From Roseateles koreensis (lineage in GTDB: Bacteria; Pseudomonadota; Gammaproteobacteria; Burkholderiales; Burkholderiaceae_C): a stretch of DNA of 64,000 nt. A model generated the notes under the pieces. The model searched no databases, had not been told where the DNA came from, and saw nothing but the letters and a program-made list of their open reading frames with translations. Made by a program: the position numbers and the translations under genes. Of the stretch, positions 1 through 7,266 are shown in pieces. Location: contig NZ_JAQQXS010000014.1 of assembly GCF_028595305.1 (NCBI RefSeq), positions 1 through 64,000 of the forward strand, read 5' to 3'. How positions within the stretch are numbered: position 1 is the stretch's first letter; each line of letters starts with the position of its first letter.

Positions 1-118
1 CCCCTCCAGAACTCCCAGAAATCAATATCGATTGGATATCTTCCTGGGAGTTCCGACCATCGGCATTCACCCCAAATCACCAGTGTTCATGCGGGTTGGC
101 GAGGTATTGCAGGTCAGA

Positions 119-1411
119 CTACGTCAAGGCGTCATCATCTGCGCCAAGGCTGAGTTGCGATTGCAGGCGCGCTTCATCCAACTCGCCCGTCCACTTCGCA
201 ACCACCAGCGTGGCCACACCGTTGCCGACCAGATTGGTGAGCGCGCGCGCTTCGCTCATGAAGCGGTCAATGCCCAGAATCAACGCCAGACCCGCCACCG
301 GCACGCCACCCACGGCGCTCAGCGTCGCCGCCAGCACGATGAAGCCGCTGCCTGTGACGCCGGCTGCGCCTTTGGAGGTCAGCAACAGTACCGCCAGCAA
401 GGTGATCTGCTGCGTCAGGCTCATGGGCGTATTGGTCGCTTGTGCGATGAACACGGCGGCCATGGTCAGGTAGATAGACGTGCCGTCAAGATTGAATGAA
501 TAGCCCGTGGGAATCACCAAACCCACGGTGGATTTATTGGCGCCCAGCTTTTCCATCTTGGCCATCATGCCCGGCAAGGCAGATTCAGAAGACGAGGTGC
601 CCAGCACGATCAGCAGTTCTTCCTTGATGTAGCGGATGAACTTCAGAATCGAAAACCCGTGAAAGCGGGCGATGGCCCCCAGCACGATGAAAACAAACAG
701 CAGGCAGGTCAGATAGAAGCTGCCCATCAGCTTGGCCAATTGCACCAAAGAGCCCACACCATACTTGCCAATGGTGAAGGACATGGCGCCAAAAGCGCCA
801 ATGGGTGCCAGCTTCATGATGTAGCCGACGATCACGAAAAACACGTGCGAGGTCTTTTCGATCAGGTCAAACACCAACGTGCCGCGGCCACCGAACTGAT
901 GCAGCGCAAACCCGAAGAGCACAGCAATCAGCAAGACCTGCAACATCTCGCCCTTGGCGAAGGCATCGAACAGGGTGTTGGGAATGATGGCCAACAAAAA
1001 ATCTGTGGTGCTGGCCAGCTTGCCCGGCCCCGTGTAGGCCGAGATGCCCTTGGTGTCCAGCGCGGCAGGGTCCACATTCATGCCCACACCCGGTTGCAGC
1101 AGATTGACCACCACGAGACCGATGACCAGGGCCACGGTGGAAACAACTTCAAAATACAGCAAGGCCAAGCCGCCGGTCTTGCCGACCTTTTTCATGTCCT
1201 CCATGCCGGCAATGCCCACCACCACGGTACAGAAGATGATCGGCGCGATGATCATCTTGATGAGTTTGATGAAGCCATCACCCAGCGGCTTCATGGCCGC
1301 GCCACTTTCCGGGTAGAAATGACCCAGCAGCACCCCCGCAACAATGGCAGTGATGACTTGAAGGTAAAGCGATTTGTAAAAGGGTTTTGACGTACTCAAG
1401 CTTGTCTCCAT
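119..1411 (-). CDS. dctA: C4-dicarboxylate transporter DctA
   Basis: This 430-residue inner-membrane protein matches the DAACS family, which imports succinate, fumarate, malate and aspartate together with protons or sodium. The length is close to the usual 428-440 residues. Two family signatures are visible: the serine-rich hairpin [13 protein letters not shown] at about residues 270-283 and the transport motif [12 protein letters not shown] at about 304-315. Hydrophobic segments run from about residue 10 to 400. The start is an ATG directly before METSLSTSK; the ribosome site is not obvious. The gene is alone on its strand, with the OmpW gene upstream behind its own hairpin. I found no clear sigma-54 promoter or DctBD pair here, so regulation is unknown. 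Confidence 0.95.
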   Translation of the reverse strand: METSLSTSKPFYKSLYLQVITAIVAGVLLGHFYPESGAAMKPLGDGFIKLIKMIIAPIIFCTVVVGIAGMEDMKKVGKTGGLALLYFEVVSTVALVIGLVVVNLLQPGVGMNVDPAALDTKGISAYTGPGKLASTTDFLLAIIPNTLFDAFAKGEMLQVLLIAVLFGFALHQFGGRGTLVFDLIEKTSHVFFVIVGYIMKLAPIGAFGAMSFTIGKYGVGSLVQLAKLMGSFYLTCLLFVFIVLGAIARFHGFSILKFIRYIKEELLIVLGTSSSESALPGMMAKMEKLGANKSTVGLVIPTGYSFNLDGTSIYLTMAAVFIAQATNTPMSLTQQITLLAVLLLTSKGAAGVTGSGFIVLAATLSAVGGVPVAGLALILGIDRFMSEARALTNLVGNGVATLVVAKWTGELDEARLQSQLSLGADDDALT

Positions 1412-1484
1412 CAGGGCTTGTCGCGATCTTCCCCCCTCAAAGGCCCGCTGGATATACGGGGTTTTGCAGATTCAAGACGAAATA

Positions 1485-1504
1485 AAGGAACCCGAAGGTT
1501 CCTT
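1485..1504 (-). terminator. Hairpin after the OmpW gene
   Basis: AAGGAACC and GGTTCCTT form an 8-bp perfect stem around a CGAA loop, 50 bases past the OmpW stop. Read on the minus strand it is followed by a short T-rich run (TTTATTTC). It probably ends the esterase-OmpW transcript before dctA. Confidence 0.6.
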
Positions 1505-1554
1505 CAATGGTGCCGCCATTTGTGGCGCTGGCTTTTTTGAATGCCGGTACGTGT

Positions 1555-2226
1555 TCAGAACGTATAGACCAAGCCGACTGTGTAAGCCAGCGGGTTCAGT
1601 TCCACATCAATGCTCTGCCCGGTGGACAAATGGCCCTTGGTTTTCACGAACACCTTGGTCAGGGTGGCGTCGAGCGACAAACGGTCGGTGAACTTGGCGG
1701 TGAAGCCCATTTGCACTGTCGGGCCGAAGCGGTTTTCCATGGTCATGATGGTCGGGTTGCTGGGTGACCCGCCGGTCAAGCCAGACAAAGCCGCCGTGCT
1801 CTTGGGCTTCATGAACATGGCATAAGTCAAACCTGCACCCACATAAGGCCGTAAGGTGCTGGTTGGAACACCAAACCGATATTGCGCGGTCAATGTGGCG
1901 GGCAAAGCCTGCACTTCCGCCAATTTACCCGTGCCTGCAATGGCGCCCGCGCCCGTCACTTCATGTTTGAACGGGATGGACAAGGGCAGGTCGATGGCAA
2001 TGTTGTCGGTCCACATCCAGGTGATACCGGCCGACACCTGACTTGCGCTGTTGATATCGACCTTGGTGCCGGTCAGACTGGGTGCGCTCAGGTCACCGCT
2101 GTTGACGTCCGGATGAATGGACGTGGCGCCGATGCGGGCCATGAAGGTTCCGGCAGACTGGGCGTGTGCAGTGCTTGCCAGGGCCAGCAGGGTCGCGGCA
2201 GCACAGAGAATGTGGGTCTTTTTCAT
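1555..2226 (-). CDS. ompW: OmpW family outer-membrane protein
   Basis: The 223-residue product fits the OmpW family of eight-stranded beta-barrels (usual length about 210-230), which form narrow hydrophobic channels in the outer membrane. A signal peptide of about 22 residues ends at AHA-QSAG. The mature part has the family pattern of N-terminal SIHPDVNSGDL, a central RPYVGAGLTYAMF strand and a C-terminal aromatic end (GLVYTF) as needed for Bam-dependent insertion. I chose the ATG at 2226 because AGGAG lies 7 bases before it and it begins the signal peptide; the open frame extends further upstream into the neighbour. It lies 26 bases after the esterase stop and probably shares its transcript. 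Confidence 0.9.
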   Translation of the reverse strand: MKKTHILCAAATLLALASTAHAQSAGTFMARIGATSIHPDVNSGDLSAPSLTGTKVDINSASQVSAGITWMWTDNIAIDLPLSIPFKHEVTGAGAIAGTGKLAEVQALPATLTAQYRFGVPTSTLRPYVGAGLTYAMFMKPKSTAALSGLTGGSPSNPTIMTMENRFGPTVQMGFTAKFTDRLSLDATLTKVFVKTKGHLSTGQSIDVELNPLAYTVGLVYTF

Positions 2227-2252
2227 GCAATTTCTCCTGATGTTTGCCGCAA

Positions 2253-3389
2253 TCACAGCCAGCCCTTGATGGCCAGCGTCTTGGAAATCAGTTGAGCCGT
2301 CAACTGATGGCCGTAAGGCGTGGGGTGGAAACTGTCGGAGAAGGCATAGGACTTCCACCAGTCAGCACCCGTCACCCCGGTAGGTGGCGCCGCCGACAAG
2401 GCTGTAGCCGTACAAGTCGAGAAGGTGTAGGTCGGCAAGCCACTTGAGTCCACGCCGGTGATAGGGCAAGCCGGTGTCTTCACATTGGTCAAGCCATATT
2501 GCGAAGCATTGGCAATCTGGTCGTTGAAGGCTGTGTAGAAATCAACCACCGCGACACGACTTTCACCGGCAAACTTGGCATCAAGCTCAGTGTTGTAAGC
2601 CGCCATCCAGCTCTTGAACAAGGCTTCAGACTGAGCACGGGCCGCTGCACCTGCAGTGCCGCCACCGTAGGCTGCCGAAATGGCGTCAAGCACCATCTGG
2701 AACCGCGGCGTGTTAGTCACACCCGGCATATTCAACACCACCACCTGCTGCGCGCCCTTGTCCAACACGCTGGCCTTGATCGAAGCGTAAAACTTGTCCG
2801 CCAGGGCCGTCATATAGGTGGTGCCGATGGCCGCCGTCGTCGTGGCGCCACCCGTCAATGCCGCCGTCACTTGCGCGGGGGTCAACAAGGTCAGCAACAA
2901 GCTGGAATAAGCCGCAGCGCTGTCTTTGGGCGCATTCAGATACGCACCAATCAAAGCCGCCGCATCATTGCCACCGCCGTCGATCACGGCCAGATCAGTG
3001 GCTGAAAAGCCCATAGAACCCGCCGTCGCCAATTGCAGCGGAATGCCACGCGGGTCAGCGGCATTGCTCATATTGATCACGCCGCCACCAATGGCGAAAT
3101 TGCTGCAACCCGCTTTGGAATTGGCTGCAAATGTGGTGCCAGTGAACACATAGAAGTTGCACAGAGACAGGCCATAGCTGGCCGCAACCCGCTCAGGGTA
3201 GATCAGCGTGTCAGCCGCCTGCACTGTGAACTTGATGCCAAAAGTGCCCGAGTCCGCCAAGCTGTCACCGAACACTTTGACCGTTGAAATCTTCAGTTTG
3301 GAAGAAGTGTCTGCCGTGCCACCGCCACCGCAAGCGGCCAGGGCCAAAGAGGCTGCAAGCGCCAGGTATTTAAATTCAAATCGTTTCAT
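2253..3389 (-). CDS. SGNH/GDSL-type esterase lipoprotein
   Basis: The 378-residue product begins with a lipoprotein signal whose lipobox LAAC puts the lipidated cysteine at residue 20, followed by a glycine run. It belongs to the SGNH hydrolase superfamily: block I is FGDSLADSGTF with nucleophile Ser43, block III is GGGNDAA with Asn141, and the C-terminal block V is DSFHPTPYGHQL with Asp352 and His355. These enzymes cleave ester bonds of lipids or acylated sugars; the substrate cannot be read here. The protein is probably anchored in the outer membrane or periplasm. Upstream is the long DnaA-box region, so the promoter of this gene must lie there. Confidence 0.88.
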   Translation of the reverse strand: MKRFEFKYLALAASLALAACGGGGTADTSSKLKISTVKVFGDSLADSGTFGIKFTVQAADTLIYPERVAASYGLSLCNFYVFTGTTFAANSKAGCSNFAIGGGVINMSNAADPRGIPLQLATAGSMGFSATDLAVIDGGGNDAAALIGAYLNAPKDSAAAYSSLLLTLLTPAQVTAALTGGATTTAAIGTTYMTALADKFYASIKASVLDKGAQQVVVLNMPGVTNTPRFQMVLDAISAAYGGGTAGAAARAQSEALFKSWMAAYNTELDAKFAGESRVAVVDFYTAFNDQIANASQYGLTNVKTPACPITGVDSSGLPTYTFSTCTATALSAAPPTGVTGADWWKSYAFSDSFHPTPYGHQLTAQLISKTLAIKGWL

Positions 3390-3611
3390 CTCTTGTCTCC
3401 GTCGATAGGCTTTCGCCCTGAGATCCTTGACCAGCCGGAACTCTAGGCACTAATTGCCTGCCTGAGTCTGCGTATTTGCCCCCGACTGTGGTGCAAAGCC
3501 TGCTGAATATGCCCTGCTTTACAAAAGCTCGTGAACTACTTGCCAACGTCTCTGACTTAGACGCAACACCTCAGGCCCCAGGGTCAAATTTTTGCTGTCA
3601 ACGCACAAGGC

Positions 3612-3767
3612 TGTGGATAAAAAAAGCATAAGTGGGGGCTTATCCACAGGGTGACCCACTTTTTCGAACTTGTTGTCATTTCATGCTCCTCAAAACAAGA
3701 CGCTCACCCACATGCTTTGGCAGCCGCCAAGTGACTGTCATGACTAAAGAAAACCCGCTTATCCACA
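3612..3767. promoter_or_regulatory. Cluster of three perfect DnaA boxes
   Basis: The consensus TTATCCACA occurs on the plus strand at 3640-3648 and 3759-3767, and as its complement TGTGGATAA at 3612-3620. The first two face each other 19 bases apart; the third lies 110 bases on. Three exact 9-mers in 156 bases are very unlikely by chance. The last box is 80 bases before the MazG-like start. Confidence 0.75.
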
Positions 3768-3840
3768 AAAAAAATGACCCTCTACTAAGACTACTAATTT
3801 GAATTACAAAATATCTATGAAGATAGAAGAACAACTAAAA
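3768..3840. other. AT-rich tract with CTA repeats beside a DnaA box
   Basis: Directly after the third DnaA box the sequence runs through an A tract, then CTACTAAGACTACTA at about 3782-3796, then more than 40 AT-rich bases. CTA triplets on this strand correspond to the 3'-GAT-5' DnaA-trio units described next to DnaA boxes in unwinding regions. The match is short and interrupted, so this is suggestive only. Confidence 0.35.
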
Positions 3841-3847
3841 ATTTCGC

Positions 3848-4222
3848 GTGGATACGACCCCACTACAAGATCGCATCCACCCCTTGGGTCATGCCACACT
3901 TCAGTCCATGGACATCGATGGTTTGCAACAAAGACTGCGCGTCTTCGCCCAGGAGCGCAATTGGCAGCCCTATCAAACGCCTAAAAACCTGGCTATGGCC
4001 ATGATGGTTGAGGCGGCTGAATTGCTGGAAATTTTTCAATGGATGACCCCTGAGGCCTCTCAGCAGATCAAAGACATGCCTGAACAGCATCAGCATCTGG
4101 GTGAGGAAATTGCTGATGTGTTGCTGTACCTGCTACAGATTGCAGATCACAGCGGTGTTGATGTGCAAACAGCCGTAGAGAGAAAACTGACGCTGAATGC
4201 GCTCAAATACCCCGTGGCCTGA
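3848..4222 (+). CDS. MazG-like nucleotide pyrophosphohydrolase
   Basis: The product of up to 124 residues matches the small all-alpha MazG/dCTPase-like NTP pyrophosphohydrolases, which cleave non-canonical or excess (d)NTPs to monophosphates. The metal-binding pattern ExxE...ExxD is visible as EAAE (residues 55-58) and EEIAD (86-90), with the family end ERKLTLNALKYP. The frame opens with a GTG at 3848; an ATG at 3908 (MDIDGLQQRL) is an equally good start and would give 104 residues, which suits the family. Neither has a clear ribosome site. Three DnaA boxes lie just upstream, so a link to replication control is possible. The exonuclease gene follows 14 bases later. Confidence 0.85.
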   Translation: MDTTPLQDRIHPLGHATLQSMDIDGLQQRLRVFAQERNWQPYQTPKNLAMAMMVEAAELLEIFQWMTPEASQQIKDMPEQHQHLGEEIADVLLYLLQIADHSGVDVQTAVERKLTLNALKYPVA

Positions 4223-4236
4223 CCTTTTCGACTTGC

Positions 4237-4935
4237 ATGCAGACGATTGCCGTTATTGACTTTGAAACCAGTGGGCTTGCGCCTGGCGGCGGCGGGAGAG
4301 CCACCGAAATTGCTGCTGTACTGGTGCGTGACGGCCGGATTGAGGGTAGCTTTTCCAGTCTGATGAAAACCGGCGTTTGGGTGCCTCCGTTCATTGAACA
4401 ACTCACCGGCATCAGCAATGAAATGTTGGAACAAGCACCTGCTGCTGAAGAGGTGATGAGGCAGATGGCCGTGTTCACACAAGGTTGCGCCATGGTGGCG
4501 CATAACGCACCGTTTGACCGGGGTTTTTGGCACGCTGAAATGGCTTTGGCTGGATGCGATCCTGACCCCGCACATGAATTTGCCTGCACGGTGCTTTTGG
4601 CCCGCAGGCTGTACCCGGAGGCGCCGAGTTGCAAATTAGGCATGCTGGCGCAATTCCATCACTTGCCTGATTCAGGACGTGCTCACCGGGCTTTGGCCGA
4701 CGCCATGACCACCGCTCATTTGTTGCTGCGCATCCAGCAAGATGTGGCTGCGCAATTTGCTGATGAACTTGAAGATTGGCCAGTTGATCATGCTTTGCTG
4801 GCGCATTTGCAGCGGGCAAACAAGTCGGCCTTGAAGCGCTCAGTCCAGGATTTCGTTCGAAAAATGAAGCTTTCGGAGGGGGCTACGTCAGCAAATAGGG
4901 GTTTCGCCAGGGCCTCTGCGGAAGCAGGGGTCTAA
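4237..4935 (+). CDS. DEDDh-type 3'-5' exonuclease (DnaQ-like)
   Basis: This 232-residue protein carries the DnaQ/RNase T exonuclease fold. The catalytic acids are visible in order: Asp8 and Glu10 in VIDFETSG (Exo I), Asp94 in HNAPFDRGF (Exo II), His150 and Asp155 in HRALADA (Exo III epsilon). Such enzymes remove nucleotides from 3' ends of DNA or RNA. It is a standalone exonuclease rather than the polymerase III epsilon subunit, because the C-terminal part (about 180-232) has no recognisable alpha-binding segment. It follows the MazG-like gene by 14 bases on the same strand, suggesting an operon for nucleotide pool and DNA upkeep. Confidence 0.85.
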   Translation: MQTIAVIDFETSGLAPGGGGRATEIAAVLVRDGRIEGSFSSLMKTGVWVPPFIEQLTGISNEMLEQAPAAEEVMRQMAVFTQGCAMVAHNAPFDRGFWHAEMALAGCDPDPAHEFACTVLLARRLYPEAPSCKLGMLAQFHHLPDSGRAHRALADAMTTAHLLLRIQQDVAAQFADELEDWPVDHALLAHLQRANKSALKRSVQDFVRKMKLSEGATSANRGFARASAEAGV

Positions 4936-5080
4936 AAAATTATGCTGTCAAGAGCCCGTCCTGCGCTGTTTGACGCGCAGAATCTCGCCCTTCCGTTTCA
5001 TAGATCAATGAACCCTGCTTGCCTTGAGTGGCCCAGTCGTTTGAGCAGGGCTTGTTGGCTGTTTCCCAGAGCTTTTTCGT

Positions 5081-5599
5081 ATGTCGAGTATTCAGGTTCG
5101 CCCCGCCACCTTGCGTGATGCCAAGGGCATTGCAGAGATTCATGTCGCGGCTTGGCAAGACGCTTACAAGGGCTTGTTGCCCGACGCCGTATTGGACGCC
5201 ATGTCTGTGCAAAAGCGTCAGGCTTTTTGGCGTGAAGCCATCGACCTGTGTGAGCCTCAGGTGGTGGTTGCTCATATCGACAACGAGTTGATGGGTTTCG
5301 TCGGATTTGACCGCTCGCGTGACAAGGGCACGCCGTCCAGCACGGGTGAGATCTGGGCCATGTACGTGAACCCGATCCATTGGGATAAGGGCGTGGGCCT
5401 AGCCTTGTGGGATGCCGCCCGTGATGGTCTTCAGGAAGAAGGTTGCACCAAGGTGACCTTGTGGTGTTATTTGCGCAATGAGCGCGCGCTGCGCTTTTTT
5501 GATCTGGCCGGTTTCAAGCGTGAACTGGGTAGCGCCAAGACCACAGAGGTAGGTGGCTGCCGTCTGGAAGAATTGCGCCTGCATCGCTCCCTGGTTTGA
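5081..5599 (+). CDS. GNAT family N-acetyltransferase
   Basis: The 172-residue product is a single GNAT domain. The acceptor-side helix is IRP-like at residues 4-25 (QVRPATLRDAKGIAEIHVAAW), and the segment GEIWAMYVNPIHWDKGVGLALWDAA holds the beta4 strand and a somewhat reduced acetyl-CoA loop (the usual Q/RxxGxG/A appears as DKGVGLA). The C-terminal NERALRFFDLAGFKRE is typical of the family. The substrate is unknown; the close RimI/PhnO-like pattern suggests a small molecule or protein N terminus. The gene stands 145 bases after the exonuclease and is followed by a hairpin about 90 bases past its stop. Confidence 0.85.
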   Translation: MSSIQVRPATLRDAKGIAEIHVAAWQDAYKGLLPDAVLDAMSVQKRQAFWREAIDLCEPQVVVAHIDNELMGFVGFDRSRDKGTPSSTGEIWAMYVNPIHWDKGVGLALWDAARDGLQEEGCTKVTLWCYLRNERALRFFDLAGFKRELGSAKTTEVGGCRLEELRLHRSLV

Positions 5600-5688
5600 T
5601 CCCCCAAGCCCCTCTCTTGAGAGGGTTCATTGGAAGGCGAGCCCTTTTGGGCTTTTGCACCCGATGGTTTTCACTGTCTCGAATTTTG

Positions 5689-5727
5689 AGGCCCTGTCCA
5701 TGAAAATGGCCAGGGCCTTTTTGTTTT
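5689..5727 (+). terminator. Rho-independent terminator after the GNAT gene
   Basis: AGGCCCTG and CAGGGCCT form an 8-bp stem with a 14-base loop that can pair further (CCAT/ATGG), followed by TTTTGTTTTG. It lies 90 bases past the GNAT stop. Confidence 0.65.
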
Positions 5728-5878
5728 GTCTTCATGCGTGTTCGACGCCAGCGGGCTGCTCATTGATACGCCTTTTGGTGCGCTGGGTGATCAATGAGGG
5801 CCATGTCTTGCCTGCGCTTTCATTTTTGTGGGATTGGGTCATTTGTCGGCATACCTTGTTTTGCGATGGCGATACTTT

Positions 5879-5908
5879 TTGGAAGTCTGGATTTCTAACT
5901 TTTAGGAT
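5879..5908 (+). promoter_or_regulatory. Candidate sigma-70 promoter of the AbrB/PIN pair
   Basis: TTGGAA (5879-5884) and TAGGAT (5903-5908) stand 18 bases apart, each with two mismatches to consensus. Transcription would start near 5915, before the AAGGA at 5911 and the ATG at 5928. Confidence 0.4.
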
Positions 5909-5958
5909 ACAAGGACAGGGTAAAGTAATGGCCCCTTACTTTCAGAAACTGATCTCTC

Positions 5959-6468
5959 GTGCTGGCCAAGCTAACCGTCAAGAACCAACTGACCCTGCCC
6001 AAAAGCGTCACCCAATCACTCGGACCTGTGCAGTACTTTGAAGTACAGGAAAAAGCCGGGCAAATCATCCTCACTCCCGTTCGAATTCAGCGCGGCGACG
6101 CGTTGAGGGCCAAATTGGCGGAGCTTGAAATCGATGTCAAAACCATTGAGTCGGCTTTGGGATGGGCTGGAAAAGCGCAGACACAGCCGCGTGTAAAAAA
6201 AGAGCTTGCAGCTGAGCCTTTGCCGGCGTTGAAAAAAACGCGCTCAAAACCATTGAGTGGTTCAACTCCTCTGGCTGCCACTTCAGACTCCCGGCCAAAG
6301 AAGCCTGCGCTCAAGACACCCGCTTCGACAAAGGCCAAAGCAAGTGCCAAACCTGTTAAGACTGCGTCTAAGCAGAGAATTAGCACTGCACAGATCCAGC
6401 CGCGTATAAAAGCGGGCTTGGCCAAGCCGACGTTGAAGAAGGCGTTAAGCGTGGTGCGACCCATATGA
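5959..6468 (+). CDS. AbrB/SpoVT-like protein with long basic tail (putative antitoxin)
   Basis: Residues 1-45 of this 169-residue protein look like a SpoVT/AbrB swapped-hairpin DNA-binding domain: AKLTVKNQLTLPKSV followed by YFEVQEKAGQIILTPV. Residues from about 75 on form a low-complexity tail rich in lysine, alanine, proline, serine and threonine, reminiscent of histone H1-like tails and probably disordered. AbrB-type antitoxins are normally only 70-90 residues. The stop overlaps the ATG of the PIN-like gene (ATGA), as in toxin-antitoxin operons. The start is a GTG at 5959; an ATG at 5928 with a good AAGGA site is in another frame and encodes only 37 residues, so translation start is uncertain. 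Role as antitoxin and autorepressor is inferred. Confidence 0.75.
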   Translation: MLAKLTVKNQLTLPKSVTQSLGPVQYFEVQEKAGQIILTPVRIQRGDALRAKLAELEIDVKTIESALGWAGKAQTQPRVKKELAAEPLPALKKTRSKPLSGSTPLAATSDSRPKKPALKTPASTKAKASAKPVKTASKQRISTAQIQPRIKAGLAKPTLKKALSVVRPI

Positions 6469-6953
6469 ACGCTGCTGGTAAGTCGGCGGCGCCATCAGTG
6501 GTTTTTGATACAGCGGTCATCTTGCATGCCTTGCTGCTCAATGACGAGACTGCAAGGCGCTTACGGTCGGCCTGGCAAAGTGGAGGCTGCCAAGCATTGA
6601 TTGCAAAAAGCAGTGCGCGTGCTTTGATCGATGCACTGCGGTATCCCGCGCTTTCGCTCAATGAAATGCAGCAGCAGGAGTTGTTGACTGACTTTCTGCC
6701 TTATGCGCAAGTTCTGTCGCTGGAAGCGGTCAAGGTCTCACCGACTCAGAAAAAAATCTTGACCGATAGGACGGGTCAGGTCTTGAGCCCGGCGATTCTG
6801 GAGCTCATGGTTGCTGCCGAGGGGAAGGTGCAGTACTTCGTGAGTGATTCAAGCAACAGCAGTCCGGCGCGGAAAGGTCGGGGCAAGCCATCAGACGTGA
6901 GCTTTTGCCGGATTCTTGATACGGCATCCTTTCTGGCTCTCCAGCAAGGGTAA
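6465..6953 (+). CDS. PIN-domain-like protein (putative toxin)
   Basis: The 162-residue product resembles PIN ribonucleases: the first strand is VVFDTAVILHALL with catalytic-type Asp15, a middle helix ALIDALRYPALSLN corresponds to the usual E-containing helix, and the end RILDTASFLAL matches the common PIN C terminus ILTPAEFL. The usual second acidic cluster (DxxDxxFLALA before YLVTGD) is weak: here the region reads TGQVLSPAILELMVAAEG, then YFVSDSSNSS. The active site may therefore be altered or lost. It overlaps the AbrB-like gene by 4 bases. Together they form a VapBC-type layout. Toxicity is inferred, not shown. Confidence 0.7.
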   Translation: MNAAGKSAAPSVVFDTAVILHALLLNDETARRLRSAWQSGGCQALIAKSSARALIDALRYPALSLNEMQQQELLTDFLPYAQVLSLEAVKVSPTQKKILTDRTGQVLSPAILELMVAAEGKVQYFVSDSSNSSPARKGRGKPSDVSFCRILDTASFLALQQG

Positions 6954-6997
6954 GCACCGCCGAAGTAACGAATTAGTTTGGTAAATTTGTTTCAATT

Positions 6998-7207
6998 ATG
7001 AGAGGTATTGATCGGGGAATGTCTTCGGACATGTGGAGGGTGGTTTTCTACGATCGCGTAGAGGGCCGTGTTCGCATGGACCGGACGGGGCCGTGGTTGC
7101 CGTCGCGGAAAGTGGCTCAAAATTGGGCCAACTGGTTTTGTGAGCGAGGCTACCAGGTGGCTTTGCAAGATCAAGCCGGCGAGCTGGTGAGGATGAGCCC
7201 GGCTTGA
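6998..7207 (+). CDS. Small protein of unknown function
   Basis: This 69-residue frame follows the PIN-like gene by 44 bases. It could also start at residue 8 (MSSDMWRVVFYD). The sequence is rich in tryptophan, arginine and charged residues (WRVVFYDRVEGRVRMDR, then WANWFCERGYQVALQD), with an even protein-like composition and predicted strand-strand-helix-strand order. It has no signal peptide or membrane segment. I do not recognise the family. It is more gene-like than the overlapping frames because no other frame here is convincing. It may belong to the toxin-antitoxin-like transcript. Confidence 0.6.
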   Translation: MRGIDRGMSSDMWRVVFYDRVEGRVRMDRTGPWLPSRKVAQNWANWFCERGYQVALQDQAGELVRMSPA

Positions 7208-7266
7208 ATTTTGAACGCGCCTGGTAATCGTCGAATGGCCGACCAGAGCGCGAATTTAAGCTAACT

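Larger units (their letters stand above)
3390..3847. other. Gene-free region with DnaA boxes, possible replication-related site
   Basis: This 458-base stretch separates the divergently read esterase and MazG-like genes. It holds three perfect DnaA 9-mers between 3612 and 3767 and then a strongly AT-rich segment running into the next gene. No other coding sequence is convincing: the small frame at 3799-3984 only overlaps the MazG-like gene. The layout of boxes next to a CTA-rich, AT-rich tract recalls bacterial origins, but no dnaA gene is nearby. It could equally be a DnaA-titration or DnaA-regulated promoter region. Confidence 0.55.
5600..5958. other. Gene-free spacer before the AbrB/PIN pair
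   Basis: The 359 bases contain a small dyad (CCTCTCTTGAGAGG near 5615), a better terminator at 5689-5727, and at the right end a promoter-like pair before the AbrB-type gene. Open frames crossing it show no recognisable protein. GC content falls towards the right end. Confidence 0.5.

Noticed and set aside
1412-1484. Sigma-54 promoter before dctA
   Set aside because: dctA is sigma-54 dependent in some bacteria, but no GG-N10-GC element with proper flanks is visible here.
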